Notes: a model not told the origin generated them from the letters alone. Positions 34,179 through 42,698 are shown, numbered from the stretch's first letter. The stretch is DNA of 64,000 bases from Paractinoplanes lichenicola (GCF_016785085.1 NZ_JAENHO010000003.1:558001-622000); one strand, 5' to 3'. A program made the numbers and translations.

Positions 34179-34952
34179 CTACCCGCGGACGGGGGCTTGC
34201 ATGCTTGCCGCCGAGACGTCGTTTTCGTCCCCGTTCTCCCGCGCGAGCAGTGCCCACACCACTTTGCCGCCGTCGAGCCGCAGGCTGCCCCAGTGCGCGG
34301 CCACCGAGTCGATCAGAAGCATCCCCCGGCCCCCGTACGCGGTGGGGGGCACCGGGCTGCCCGAGAACGTGGGCACGTGGTCCGAACGGTCGCGCACGGC
34401 CACGCTGAGGCCGTCGCCGTGCGCCGCCACGAGCACGACCATCGGCGTACGGGCGTGCACGACGACGTTGTTGACGAGCTCGGTGACCACGATGCAGGCC
34501 GGGCCGGCCAATTCGGGCCGCTCCCAGCGGGCGCAGGCCTCGGTGATCAGCTCGCGGGCGCGGCGGGCGGCGCCCAGGGCCGGCTCCAGGTCGAGGCCGA
34601 ACCGGTGGTCGGGGTCGGGCCGGCCGATCTCGGCGATCGCCTCGGGCGCGCTCGGCCAGATCGGCCAGCCCAGGCCGGGCCAGGCCGCCCCGCCGCGGAC
34701 GTCGCACAGGGCGAGATGGGCGCCGGGCCAGTCGGCGGTCTCGTCGCGCAGCTCCCGCAGCACGGCCAGCACGAGAGGCGCGGGCAGGATCAGCTCGCCG
34801 GTGTCGACCAGCAACGCCTCGGGCTGCTCGGCCAGCACGTCCAGCAGGGCCGCACGCAGCGCCGGGGCGGTGTCGGCGTCCAGTTCCCCGGTCAGCCGGA
34901 CCAGCGGGTACTCCGACCCGCGATCGACCAGATGCCGCAGCTCGCTCGCCAT
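34179..34952 (-). CDS. STAS-HATPase fusion regulator
   Basis: 257 residues from ATG 34952 (GGAG seven bases upstream; an ATG at 34970 is less likely). Residues 1-110 form a STAS domain (anti-sigma antagonist fold: YPLVRLTGELDADTAPALRA). Residues 135-245 form a GHKL ATPase (IVVTELVNNVVVHA, AVRDRSDHVP, GGRGMLLIDSVAAHWG). It joins switch and kinase parts of partner-switching systems in one chain. The target sigma factor is unknown. The gene lies 9 bp from the DUF5709 gene on the same strand. Confidence 0.9.
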   Translation of the reverse strand: MASELRHLVDRGSEYPLVRLTGELDADTAPALRAALLDVLAEQPEALLVDTGELILPAPLVLAVLRELRDETADWPGAHLALCDVRGGAAWPGLGWPIWPSAPEAIAEIGRPDPDHRFGLDLEPALGAARRARELITEACARWERPELAGPACIVVTELVNNVVVHARTPMVVLVAAHGDGLSVAVRDRSDHVPTFSGSPVPPTAYGGRGMLLIDSVAAHWGSLRLDGGKVVWALLARENGDENDVSAASMQAPVRG

Positions 34953-35193
34953 GATCGCTCCATTGTGCATAACGCGCGCCCTTTTCGCATTTCCCGCGCA
35001 CTCCGGGTAACAAGGACCGCCTTCCGTAGAGAGCCGTACGGAACTATTCGGGACATACCGTCCCGGGGGTCATGGTCAGCATGTACCCGGGGGCGCATGA
35101 CTCATGCCACCGCGGTCCCGGGAAATGCCCGGTATCCCAGGAACGTTCGCGTTCCCTTTCCGGCGCTGCCCCCTTGCCGACGCGCTGGTCGGT
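34953..35193. other. Intergenic region with UUCG hairpin
   Basis: Gap of 241 bp upstream of the STAS-HATPase gene and downstream of the transporter gene. It contains the hairpin GGAACG-TTCG-CGTTCC at 35140-35155, a likely terminator for the transporter. Imperfect repeats around CCGTACGG and GTCCCGGG (35033-35075) lie where the STAS-HATPase promoter should be. No gene is seen. Confidence 0.5.
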
Positions 35194-36105
35194 TCAGCGG
35201 CTCGTGGGTGCGGTGCGGAGCGGGGCCGGCTCGGGGCGGCGCGTGGGTGGCGGCGCGGCCGGGGCCTGGTGGTGCTGGGGCTCGGCGTAGCGGGTCAGCG
35301 CGATCACCGACGCCAGCGTGACCACGAAGCCCACCCCGGCCAGCCACTCCTTGCCCGGCTCGATGCGATCGCCGAGCAGCAGCAGGCCGACGATCGCGGC
35401 CGGAACCGCCCCCGCCGCGTCCATCGCCGCGACCGCCGCCGTGGTCGAGCCGCGCTGCATCGCCAGCCCCAGCAGCAGCTGGCCGACCAGCGAGTGCACG
35501 ACGAGCAGATAGAGCAGGGGGTTGGCGAAGAAGCCGGTCACCGTGTGCTCGTTGGCCAGCGGGCGGGCGGCGATGGCGGCCGCGGAGAACCCCACGCCGG
35601 CCAGCGAGCCGAGCACCACCGAGCCGAGCGCGCCCTGCAGCCGTACGGCGAAGATGCCCAGGCCGCCGATGAGCAGCAGGGCCAGGGTCAGGCCGGCGAT
35701 CGCGGCCGCACCCAGCGGGCGCGCGACGGCCGGCTGCGCCGATTTGACCAGCGCGGCGATGCCCACCATGAGCAGCACCAGCAGCACGATCTCGGCGGCC
35801 GGCAGCGACCACTTGAGCAGCAGCACGCCGAGCACCGCGGTCACGCCGAGCCCGGCGGCCACGCTGGCCTGCACGAGGAACAGCGGCAACTCCTCGCGGG
35901 CGAGGAAGGCGAGCACGAAGCCGAGCACCTGGCAGCCGAGGCCCAGCAGGTAGGTTCGCTGACCGGCCAGCCGCACGAGCAGGCTGGGGTCGAAGGTGTG
36001 GTGCACCGTCGTGCGAGCCGCAGCCGCCGACTGCAGAAGGTTCGCCACCCCGTACGCCAGAATCATGGCGGCGAGGAAGCACCAGCCCGAGGACACCACG
36101 TGACG
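35194..36105 (-). CDS. DMT-like integral membrane transporter
   Basis: 303 residues from GTG 36105 (GCGAGG 12 bases upstream; ATG 36132 and GTG 36150 are alternatives). About nine hydrophobic helices are visible, the first being GWCFLAAMILAYGVANLLQ. The second half (LLYLLVVHSLVGQLLLGLAM, AIVGLLLLGDRIEPGKEWLA) follows the EamA/DMT pattern, where the last helix pair follows a GD-x-x motif. The tail is Pro-rich. The substrate is unknown. Confidence 0.75.
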   Translation of the reverse strand, partial: RHVVSSGWCFLAAMILAYGVANLLQSAAAARTTVHHTFDPSLLVRLAGQRTYLLGLGCQVLGFVLAFLAREELPLFLVQASVAAGLGVTAVLGVLLLKWSLPAAEIVLLVLLMVGIAALVKSAQPAVARPLGAAAIAGLTLALLLIGGLGIFAVRLQGALGSVVLGSLAGVGFSAAAIAARPLANEHTVTGFFANPLLYLLVVHSLVGQLLLGLAMQRGSTTAAVAAMDAAGAVPAAIVGLLLLGDRIEPGKEWLAGVGFVVTLASVIALTRYAEPQHHQAPAAPPPTRRPEPAPLRTAPTSR

Positions 36106-36210
36106 CACGATAGACCAGCCTCGCCCCGGCATCAGCGCTTCGGGGGACACGGTCGTCGCGGGGTGTTTGTCCGCTTACGCAGCGCTATAACTTCTGGGGT
36201 TTTTGTCCGG

Positions 36211-37005
36211 TTACCGGCTAAGGGCCGTTAGTACCTTCTCGTGCAGCAAACCGTTCGTCGCGATCACCGACGACTTGTCGGCCGGCGGGCGCCCGGACAG
36301 GTCCGTGATCGTGCCGCCGGCCTCCTGCACGATCGGGATCAGGGCCGCCATGTCCCACAGCGACAGCTCCGGCTCGACCATCGTCTCCAGCGCGCCCTCG
36401 GCCAGCAGCATGTAGCCGTAGAAATCCCCGTACGCCCGGCTCCGCCACGCGGCCAGGCTCAGGTCGACGATCTGCTGCAGGCGGCCGGCCTGCTGCCAGC
36501 CCTCGAGACTGGCGTAGCAGACGCTGGCGTCCGCGACCCGGCCGACACCCGAGACCTGGATCCGGGTCGCCGCGTGCTGGTGCTTTCCCGCGTACGCCCC
36601 GTGGCCGCGCGCGGCCCACCAGCGGCGGCCCAGCGCGGGCGCGCTGACCAGGCCGGCGACCGGGGTGTCACCCTCGAGCAGGGCGATCAGCGTGCCCCAG
36701 ATCGGCACCCCGCGCACGAAGTTCTTGGTGCCGTCGATCGGGTCGATCACCCAGCGGCGGGTGCCCGGGCCGGCGGCCGCCTGGGTCGCGCCGAACTCCT
36801 CGCCGAGCACGCCGTCACGCGGGCGGGCGCGGGCCAGCGTCGACCGGATAGCCTGCTCGACGGCCGTGTCGGCGTCGGAGACCGGGGTCAGGTCGGGCTT
36901 GCTCTCGACCCGCAGGTCGAGCGCCCGGAACCGGCCCATCGAGATCGAGTCGGCGGTGTCGGCGAGAAGGTGGGCCAGGGACAGATCGTCGGCATAACCA
37001 GCCAT
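36211..37005 (-). CDS. hisN: Histidinol-phosphatase (inositol monophosphatase fold)
   Basis: 264 residues. Metal-binding motifs of the IMPase family are complete: GEEFG (about 68-72), WVIDPIDGTKNFVRG (about 85-99) and LSLWDMAAL (about 214-222). In actinobacteria this clade next to rsgA-aroA is HisN, which removes phosphate from L-histidinol phosphate. It lies 9 bp after rsgA on the same strand, in the order aroA-rsgA-hisN, probably one transcript. Confidence 0.92.
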   Translation of the reverse strand: MAGYADDLSLAHLLADTADSISMGRFRALDLRVESKPDLTPVSDADTAVEQAIRSTLARARPRDGVLGEEFGATQAAAGPGTRRWVIDPIDGTKNFVRGVPIWGTLIALLEGDTPVAGLVSAPALGRRWWAARGHGAYAGKHQHAATRIQVSGVGRVADASVCYASLEGWQQAGRLQQIVDLSLAAWRSRAYGDFYGYMLLAEGALETMVEPELSLWDMAALIPIVQEAGGTITDLSGRPPADKSSVIATNGLLHEKVLTALSR

Positions 37006-37014
37006 GCCCGAACG

Positions 37015-38157
37015 CTAGCCGATCGAGCCGGGCTCCTCATCGCCCCCGGCCGCTCTTGCGCGCTCGGCCTCGCGTTGGCTTTCTTGCCGCTCGGCTTCGT
37101 CGGCTCGTTCCGCCTCGCGCGGGTCGGTGTCGCCCGCTCTCGAGGCCAGCAGCCGCCGGTACGACTCCAGGCGGCGCGGGTCGGCCTTGCCCTCGGCGAC
37201 CCAGGCGTCGAGGCGGCAGCCCACGTCGGCGGCCGTGTGCCCGCAGTTCGGCTGGTCCTCCAGCGTGCCCTCGACCAGGTCGGGGAAGCCGTGCAGCAGG
37301 CTCTCGGCGCTCACGTGGGCCAGCCCGAAGCTGCGGATGCCGGGCGTGTCGATGATCCAGCCCGGGTCCTTCTTGCTCTTGCCGACCGCCGGCAACCGCA
37401 GGGCGACCGCGCTGGTCGACGTGTGCCGGCCCTTGCCGACCGCGCTGACCACCCCGACCGCGCGCAGGGCGTCCGGCACCAGACGGTTGACCAGCGTGGA
37501 CTTGCCCACCCCGGAATGGCCGACGAGCACCGAGATGTTGCCGGCGAGCCGTTGGCGCAGCTCGGTCAGATCGCTGTCGGGGTCGATCGCCACATAGGGC
37601 AGATCGAGCTCGGCGTAGTAGCCGACGATCTCCTCCGGGCCGGCCAGGTCGGCCTTGGTCAAGCAGAGCAGCGGCTCGATGTCCGCGTCGTACGCCGCGA
37701 CGAGGCAGCGGTCGATGAACCCCGTACGGGGTGGGGGGTCGGCCAGCGCGCTCACGATGACCAGCTGGTCGGCGTTGGCCACCACCACCCGCTCGAGCCG
37801 GCCCTCGGGGGTGGTGTCGTCGTCGTCGGCCGTGCGGCGCAGCACCGACGTGCGCTCGCCGATCCGCACGATGCGGGCCAGCGCGCCCGGCGCCCCCGAC
37901 ACGTCACCGACCAGGGACACCCGGTCGCCGACGACGACCGACTTGCGGCCCAGCTCGCGGGCGCGCATGGCGGTGATGACCGGGCTGTCGGGCGGCGCGT
38001 CCTCGCGGAAACAGCCGTACCGGCCGCGGTCCACCGTGATCACCAGGCCGTCGACGGCGTCGTCGTGCTTCGGGCGCGTCCGGGTACGAGGGCGCGACGA
38101 ACGGCCGGGGCGGACCCGGACGTCGTCCTCGTCGTACTCCCGCTTGCGAGCTGGCAG
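37015..38157 (-). CDS. rsgA: Ribosome small-subunit-dependent GTPase A, probable CTG start
   Basis: 380 residues if translation begins at CTG 38157. The frame closes at TAG two codons upstream, no ATG, GTG or TTG exists before GTG 38043, and the segment between (PARKREYDEDDVRVRPGR and on) is the conserved N-terminus of actinobacterial RsgA. GAGGAG at 38165-38170 is spaced 7 bases from the CTG. Further motifs: OB-fold, circularly permuted GTPase with LCLTKADL (G4), GHSGVGKSTLVN (G1), DTPGIRSFGL (G3) and a zinc site CGH...C near 305-315. It matures 30S subunits. A charged Glu/Arg tail ends the protein. Confidence 0.9.
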   Translation of the reverse strand: MPARKREYDEDDVRVRPGRSSRPRTRTRPKHDDAVDGLVITVDRGRYGCFREDAPPDSPVITAMRARELGRKSVVVGDRVSLVGDVSGAPGALARIVRIGERTSVLRRTADDDDTTPEGRLERVVVANADQLVIVSALADPPPRTGFIDRCLVAAYDADIEPLLCLTKADLAGPEEIVGYYAELDLPYVAIDPDSDLTELRQRLAGNISVLVGHSGVGKSTLVNRLVPDALRAVGVVSAVGKGRHTSTSAVALRLPAVGKSKKDPGWIIDTPGIRSFGLAHVSAESLLHGFPDLVEGTLEDQPNCGHTAADVGCRLDAWVAEGKADPRRLESYRRLLASRAGDTDPREAERADEAERQESQREAERARAAGGDEEPGSIG

Positions 38158-38160
38158 GGT

Positions 38161-39444
38161 CTAACTCCTCGCCACGAGTCCCGCCCAGAGTTCGGGGAAC
38201 TCGGGCAACGTCTTCGACGTACAACCTACGTCGGTCAGCGTGATGCCCGGGACGGCCAGTCCGATAACCGCGGCGGCGTGGGCCATCCGATGATCCGCGT
38301 ACGTCTCCCAATCGGTCTGGTGCAGCGGGCGCGGCTCGATGCGCAGGCCGTCACGGAACTCGGTGACCTCGGCCCCGGCCTTGCCCAGCTCGGTGGCCAG
38401 GGCGGCGATGCGGTCGGTCTCGTGGCCCCGGATGTGCTCGACCCCGCGCAGCTCGGACGGCCCGTCGGCCAGCGCGGCCAGCGCGGACACGACCGGGGTC
38501 AGCTCGCTCACCTCGGACAGGTCGGCGGTGATCCCGTGCAGCTGGCCCGAGCCGCGGACGGTGAGGCCGTCGGCCGACTGGGTGACCTCGGCGCCCAGCG
38601 CGGTCAGCAGCTCGACCAGGCGGCCCACCGGCTGCCAGCTCTCGGCCGGCCAGCCGCCCAGCGTGACCGAGCCGCCGGTGACCATGGCGGCGGCGAAGAA
38701 CGGCGCGGCGCCCGACAGGTCGGGCTCGATCACCCACGTGCGGCCCCGGAGCGGCCCCGGCTCGACGGCCCAGACATCGGGCACCGACTCGTCGACCACA
38801 GCGCCCGCGGCCCGCAGCATGTGCGTGGTCATGCGCAGGTGGGGCGCGGACGGCACCGGCGGCCCCTCGTGACGCAGCACGAGCCCCTTGGTGAAGCGCG
38901 GCGCGGAGAGCAGCAGCCCCGAGACGAACTGGCTCGAGCCGGACGCGTCGATCACGGCCTCGCCCCCCTCGACCAGCCCGGCGCCGCGCACGGTGAGCGG
39001 CAGCCCGCCGGTGGCCGACGCGTCGATCGACACGCCGAGCGAACGCAGGGCCTCGACGATCGGGCGCAGCGGCCGGTTGCGTGCGTGCGGGTCGCCGTCG
39101 AACTCGACAGTGCCCTCGGCCAGCGCGGCGGCCGGCGGCAGGAACCGCATGATCGTGCCCGCGAGCCCCACGTCGACCCGGGCCGGGCCGCGCAACGGGC
39201 CGGGCTCGAGCCGCCACCGCTCGTCGTCGGACGAGTCGACGGCGACCCCGATCGCGCGCAGCCCGGCCGCCATCAGCTCGGTGTCACGGGCGCGCAGGGG
39301 CCGCTCGACCACCGACGGCCCGTCGGCGAGCGCGGCCAGCACGAGGGCGCGGGCGGTCATGGACTTCGAGCCGGGCAGCCGCACGGTGGCGCCGACCGGG
39401 CCGGACGCGGACGGGGCGAGCCAGGGGCGGGGTTCAGCAGTCAC
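38161..39444 (-). CDS. aroA: 3-phosphoshikimate 1-carboxyvinyltransferase (EPSP synthase)
   Basis: 427 residues from GTG 39444. Typical motifs are LPGSKSMTARALVLAALADG (substrate Lys-Ser), GLAGTIMRFLPP, and RGHETDRIAALATELGKAG with LRIEP. It catalyses the sixth step of the shikimate pathway. The last codons contain the ribosome-binding site of rsgA, so the two genes are tightly linked. It is divergent from the SRAP gene. Confidence 0.96.
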   Translation of the reverse strand: MTAEPRPWLAPSASGPVGATVRLPGSKSMTARALVLAALADGPSVVERPLRARDTELMAAGLRAIGVAVDSSDDERWRLEPGPLRGPARVDVGLAGTIMRFLPPAAALAEGTVEFDGDPHARNRPLRPIVEALRSLGVSIDASATGGLPLTVRGAGLVEGGEAVIDASGSSQFVSGLLLSAPRFTKGLVLRHEGPPVPSAPHLRMTTHMLRAAGAVVDESVPDVWAVEPGPLRGRTWVIEPDLSGAAPFFAAAMVTGGSVTLGGWPAESWQPVGRLVELLTALGAEVTQSADGLTVRGSGQLHGITADLSEVSELTPVVSALAALADGPSELRGVEHIRGHETDRIAALATELGKAGAEVTEFRDGLRIEPRPLHQTDWETYADHRMAHAAAVIGLAVPGITLTDVGCTSKTLPEFPELWAGLVARS

Positions 39445-39518
39445 GCGGCCATTCTGCCGAAGGGGGCTGGAATTTTCGTGGACGTTTCCCGTCCCCCGAG
39501 ACGGTAGCGTTGCCCGGC

Positions 39519-40199
39519 ATGTGCGGGCGGTATGCGACAACCAGGAGCGAGGCCGACCTGGAAGACCTGTTCGAGGCCGTGAGCGTGGCCGAGCAGGCGG
39601 CCCCGAGCTGGAACGTGGCCCCGACGGATCCCGTACCGGTGATTCGCGTGTCGGCCACGCACGAGGCCCGGGTCGTCGACCGGGCACGCTGGGGCCTGGT
39701 GCCGCCCTGGGCCAAGGACCTCCGGGCCGGCGCCCGCATGATCAACGCCCGCTCAGAGACCGTGGCCACGTCACGCGCCTTCGCCCCGTCCTTCGCCCGC
39801 CGCCGCTGCCTCGTGCCGGCCGACGGCTGGTTCGAGTGGGTGGAACGCAAGCCGCACTACATGACCCCGGCCGACGGCTCGGTGCTGGCATTCGCCGGCA
39901 TCTGGACGACATGGGGCCCGGATTCGGTGCTGACCTGCAGCGTCCTGACCACGGCGGCGGTGGGAGAGTTGGCCCGCGTCCACGACCGGATGCCACTGAT
40001 CCTGCCGGCGACGCGCTGGCCGTCATGGCTGGCCGGCGGCGGTGACCCGGCGGAGCTGCTGACCCCCCTCAGCCCGGCCGAACTGGCGGCCATCGAGATC
40101 CGCCCGGTCCGCCCCGACGTGGGCAACGTCCGCAACAACGGCCCCCAACTGCTGGAACCCCCACCGACCCCGGACACCACCCCGGCCACCCTGTTCTGA
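39519..40199 (+). CDS. SOS response-associated peptidase (YedK/HMCES family)
   Basis: 226 residues from ATG 39519, which places the catalytic Cys at position 2 (MCGRYATT), as required for crosslinking to abasic sites. Other family residues: WNVAPTDPVPVIR, RWGLVPPWAKD, INARSETVATS, RCLVPADGWFEW with the catalytic Glu, and a conserved His in VHDRMPLIL. It protects abasic sites in single-stranded DNA. No LexA-like box was seen in the 74-bp intergenic region shared with aroA. Confidence 0.96.
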   Translation: MCGRYATTRSEADLEDLFEAVSVAEQAAPSWNVAPTDPVPVIRVSATHEARVVDRARWGLVPPWAKDLRAGARMINARSETVATSRAFAPSFARRRCLVPADGWFEWVERKPHYMTPADGSVLAFAGIWTTWGPDSVLTCSVLTTAAVGELARVHDRMPLILPATRWPSWLAGGGDPAELLTPLSPAELAAIEIRPVRPDVGNVRNNGPQLLEPPPTPDTTPATLF

Positions 40200-40770
40200 C
40201 CCTCCGCCCCGGCCGCATGCCCTCTGTGCCGGCCCCGCCGCTTGCCTCTCTGCCGGCTCCGCCGCTTGCCTCTCTGCCGGCTCCGCCGCCGCTTCCTTGC
40301 CCGGCATAGGCGCCCGCCCGTCCCGCCCTGCCGTTGCCCGCCCAACGCCTGCTGCAGCTCTGCCCTGCCGCCCCACGCCCCGCCGCGGTCCTTCCCGCCT
40401 AGCGCCCAGTTGGAGCCTTGCGCTGTCCGCGCACGCCGCCGTCCTCCCGCCCTGCCGCCACGCCCTGCCGCCCCACGCTCTGCCGCCGCCCTGCTCGCCC
40501 CCGCGCCCTGCTGAAGCCTTGGCCTGCCCGCGCACCGCCGCCGCCCTGCCGCCCCACGCTCTGCGGCCGCCCTGCTCGCCCCGCGCCCTGCTCGCCCCGC
40601 CGCTCTGCTCGCCCCGCGCTCTGCTGCGGCTTTGCTCGTCCCGCGCCCTGCTCGTCCCGCGCCCTGCTCTGCTACGGCACCCGCCCTTCCATAGCCGTTC
40701 CGGTCATTGAGCCGCGACGCCGGCCCGCTCGTCAGATGTGCCAACTTCCGCCGTCGGGCCGGAAGTGACT
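40200..40770. repeat. Long low-complexity tract of decayed repeats
   Basis: A 24-bp unit (GCCGGCTCCGCCGCTTGCCT core) is repeated 2.6 times at 40228-40290. Further right, a segment starting CCCTGCCGCCCCACGCTC occurs at 40463 and again 81 bp later at 40544, followed by many copies of CCCTGCTCGCCCCGCG. Frames in all directions give Ala/Arg/Gly/Pro repeats without start signals. It lies directly after the SRAP gene. Confidence 0.7.
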
Positions 40771-41425
40771 GTCGCTAGATCCATATGAATGCGCAGCTCA
40801 GGACCGGTTTTGATGGTCCGCGGTTATCCACAGTCGAGAGTTGTCCACAGGTGGGCCGGTGACGGGACATCGAAGATCGGTTGATTCCGACACAATCGGC
40901 GGTGGTGGGGGTCCCCCTGGGAGGGTGGGTAATGCGCTTGTGGGAGTTGCTTGCCGGTGTGGGGGCGTAGGGCGGGCTCTGCTACGTTCCTCGCGCTTTG
41001 CCGACGGTGCTTGCGGGTCCTCGGCGCGTCGTCGTCGGGTGGCTGCGTCGGTTTGGAGGCGCTCGCTGTGGGGGCTGGTGACGGTCTGGAGCGCTCCGCT
41101 GGGTGCGGCGGGAGCAGCGGCTGGCCGGTCGGCGTTGCGTCTCTTTGGTCGCAAATGTGAGTCGTGACGGCTAGTAGTGAGGGTGTGGGCGGTCAGCCGT
41201 GCGGGTGGCTGAAACGTGGGCCCGCGGGCTGAGCTGCGGCAAGATCAAGATTCGGTTTTGTCAATGGATGTCCGCATTTTTTATTGGCAACTTTATTTCA
41301 AGATAGATAAGCCCCTTGTTCTGATCTCCTACCCTGCGATACAAAACTGCGCCGGAGTGGTGCAGGTTCGCACGGTGCGAGCCCGTGGCCACACGCAGTG
41401 CCGGTCCCACGGGGGAGGTGGGCTG
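40771..41425. other. Intergenic region upstream of whiB with DnaA boxes and AT-rich island
   Basis: No gene is supported; small frames at 40800-41167 on both strands lack ribosome-binding sites and domains. Two DnaA-box sequences lie at 40824-40849. From 41241 to about 41350 the base composition drops to roughly 40% G+C in an otherwise GC-rich window, ending 75 bp before the whiB start. This island probably holds the whiB promoter. Confidence 0.55.
40824..40849 (+). promoter_or_regulatory. Two DnaA boxes
   Basis: TTATCCACA (40824-40832) is the perfect consensus DnaA box; TTGTCCACA (40841-40849) is the actinobacterial variant in the same orientation, 17 bp apart. No dnaA/dnaN genes are near, so this is not oriC. 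Confidence 0.6.
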
Positions 41426-41821
41426 ATGACACGGGCTCGTATGCCGCGTCCACATGAGGTAGCCATCGCGCGGAGGGATCCGCGCCTGCTCGAGGCGATC
41501 AGCGAACGACGCAGCGACGAGGCTTGGCGGACCCGCGGCGCATGCCGTTCGGTCGATCCGGAGACGTTCTTTCCGGCGCCTAACGAACCGTCCGAAGGTG
41601 CGGTTTCGCTGTGCGGCTCGTGCACCGTCCAAGGGCCGTGCCTGGCCTGGGCGTTGCAGGTCGGCGACTGCCACGGCGTCTGGGGCGGGACGACCCCGCG
41701 CGAACGCCGGGCGATGCTGGTGGCCTGGCGCGAACGCGTCGGTCCCGGCGGCGAGACCGTCGACGACGACACCGACGAGGAAGACCGCAGGTTGCTCAGC
41801 CTCACACCGATCAGCCGCTGA
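41426..41821 (+). CDS. WhiB family transcriptional regulator
   Basis: 131 residues from ATG 41426 (GGGGGAGG upstream). Four cluster cysteines are present: GACRSVDPETFFP, then CGSCTVQGPC with the C-x2-C-x5-C spacing, followed by the GVWGG turn motif and a basic TPRERR segment for DNA contact. A C-terminal acidic extension (DDDTDEED) is unusual for small Wbl proteins. It binds a 4Fe-4S cluster and usually partners the primary sigma factor. It lies just before the sigR region. Confidence 0.92.
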   Translation: MTRARMPRPHEVAIARRDPRLLEAISERRSDEAWRTRGACRSVDPETFFPAPNEPSEGAVSLCGSCTVQGPCLAWALQVGDCHGVWGGTTPRERRAMLVAWRERVGPGGETVDDDTDEEDRRLLSLTPISR

Positions 41822-41837
41822 CCAATCGTCGTCCGCC

Positions 41838-41867
41838 GGCCGGCACGCCCCCACGGGAGTGCCGGCC
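41838..41867 (+). terminator. Terminator after whiB
   Basis: Perfect 9-bp stem GGCCGGCAC / GTGCCGGCC with a 12-base loop, 17 bp after the whiB stop codon. Confidence 0.6.
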
Positions 41868-42070
41868 AGGCGCGCGCCGATGAACGGCGGCCAGCGCGCG
41901 CCGATGAACGGCGGCCAGGCGTGCGCGGATAAACGGCGGGCCGGCGGAGGCGCAAGCCGGCGACAGTGTGGGTCGAGACGTGCGCGGCCGGCAAAACGCG
42001 GGCAGGCGAAGACGCGCGGGCGGAGACGCGGGCGGCAAACACGCGGGCCGGGCGAGAGCGGGCTGGTGAA
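41868..42070. repeat. Short tandem repeats between whiB and hydrolase gene
   Basis: The unit CGCGCGCCGATGAACGGCGG is repeated about every 26 bp (41871, 41895, and as GCGTGCGCGGATAAACGGCGG at 41920). It is followed by decayed copies of ACGCGGGCGG. No gene is seen. Confidence 0.55.
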
Positions 42071-42077
42071 ATAGGGC

Positions 42078-42671
42078 GTGACCGAGATCGAGACGCCCCG
42101 CGGGCCGGCGCATGTGCGGATCAGCGAGCCGGAAGGCCAACCCCTCAGCACGCTCATGCTCGGGCACGGGGCCGGCGGTGGGGTCGACGCGCCCGACCTC
42201 AAGGCCGTGCACGACGCCGCCGTGGCCGCGGGCGTACGGGTGGTGCTGGTGACCCAGCCCTATCGCGTGGCGGGCCGGCGTGCGCCCGCTCCGGCCGCGC
42301 AGCTGGACGAGGCCTGGTCGGCCGTGGTTGAAGCCGTACGGGGGAAGTTGCCCTTGATCGTCGGTGGGCGGTCGAGCGGGGCGCGGGTGGCCTGCCGGAC
42401 GGCCGCCGGGCTCGGGGCCGTGGGAGTGCTAGCGCTGGCGTTCCCGTTGCATCCGCCGGGCAAGCCGGAGAAGAGCCGGGCCGCGGAGTTGCCGGCCGGC
42501 GTGCCGACGCTGGTGCTCAACGGGGATCGGGACGCGTTCGGGGTGCCCGTCGGCGGGGGCCCGGTCGAGGTGATCGTGCGCCCGGGGGCGACTCATGACC
42601 TGCGCAAAGGCGTCGCCGAGACGGCCGTGCTGGCGGTCGGGTGGCTGCGGGCGCACGGGTGGGCGCGCTGA
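42078..42671 (+). CDS. Alpha/beta-hydrolase family protein (KANL3/Tex30 type)
   Basis: 197 residues from GTG 42078. The opening strand and oxyanion turn read LMLGHGAGGG; the nucleophile elbow is GGRSSGARVA (Ser in G-x-S-x-G-like context). PTLVLNGDRDAFG carries the acid and PGATHDLRKG the catalytic His. It is a small cytoplasmic esterase or hydrolase of unknown substrate. Its stop codon is 1 bp before the sigma-R promoter. Confidence 0.85.
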   Translation: MTEIETPRGPAHVRISEPEGQPLSTLMLGHGAGGGVDAPDLKAVHDAAVAAGVRVVLVTQPYRVAGRRAPAPAAQLDEAWSAVVEAVRGKLPLIVGGRSSGARVACRTAAGLGAVGVLALAFPLHPPGKPEKSRAAELPAGVPTLVLNGDRDAFGVPVGGGPVEVIVRPGATHDLRKGVAETAVLAVGWLRAHGWAR

Positions 42672-42672
42672 A

Positions 42673-42698
42673 GGAATGCAAGTTGCGCTCGCGTGGTT
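42673..42698 (+). promoter_or_regulatory. Sigma-R type promoter of sigR
   Basis: GGAAT (42673-42677), exactly 18 bases, then GTT (42696-42698) matches the known sigma-R consensus GGAAT-N18/19-GTT. It lies 40 bp before the long-form GTG start of sigR and would give thiol-stress autoregulation, as described in Streptomyces. Confidence 0.8.

Noticed and set aside
36241..39507. 1,088-codon plus-strand frame over hisN, rsgA and aroA
   Set aside because: It spans three well-supported minus-strand genes and shows no domain or ribosome-binding site; a GC-bias shadow.
39445..39518. LexA box before the SRAP gene
   Set aside because: No GAAC-N4-GTTC-type sequence is present in the intergenic region.
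40824..40849. Possible oriC
   Set aside because: Only two boxes and no dnaA, dnaN or other origin genes nearby.
40798..41167. Two overlapping small frames (108 and 118 codons) on opposite strands
   Set aside because: Neither has a ribosome-binding site or recognisable features; both cross the DnaA-box region.
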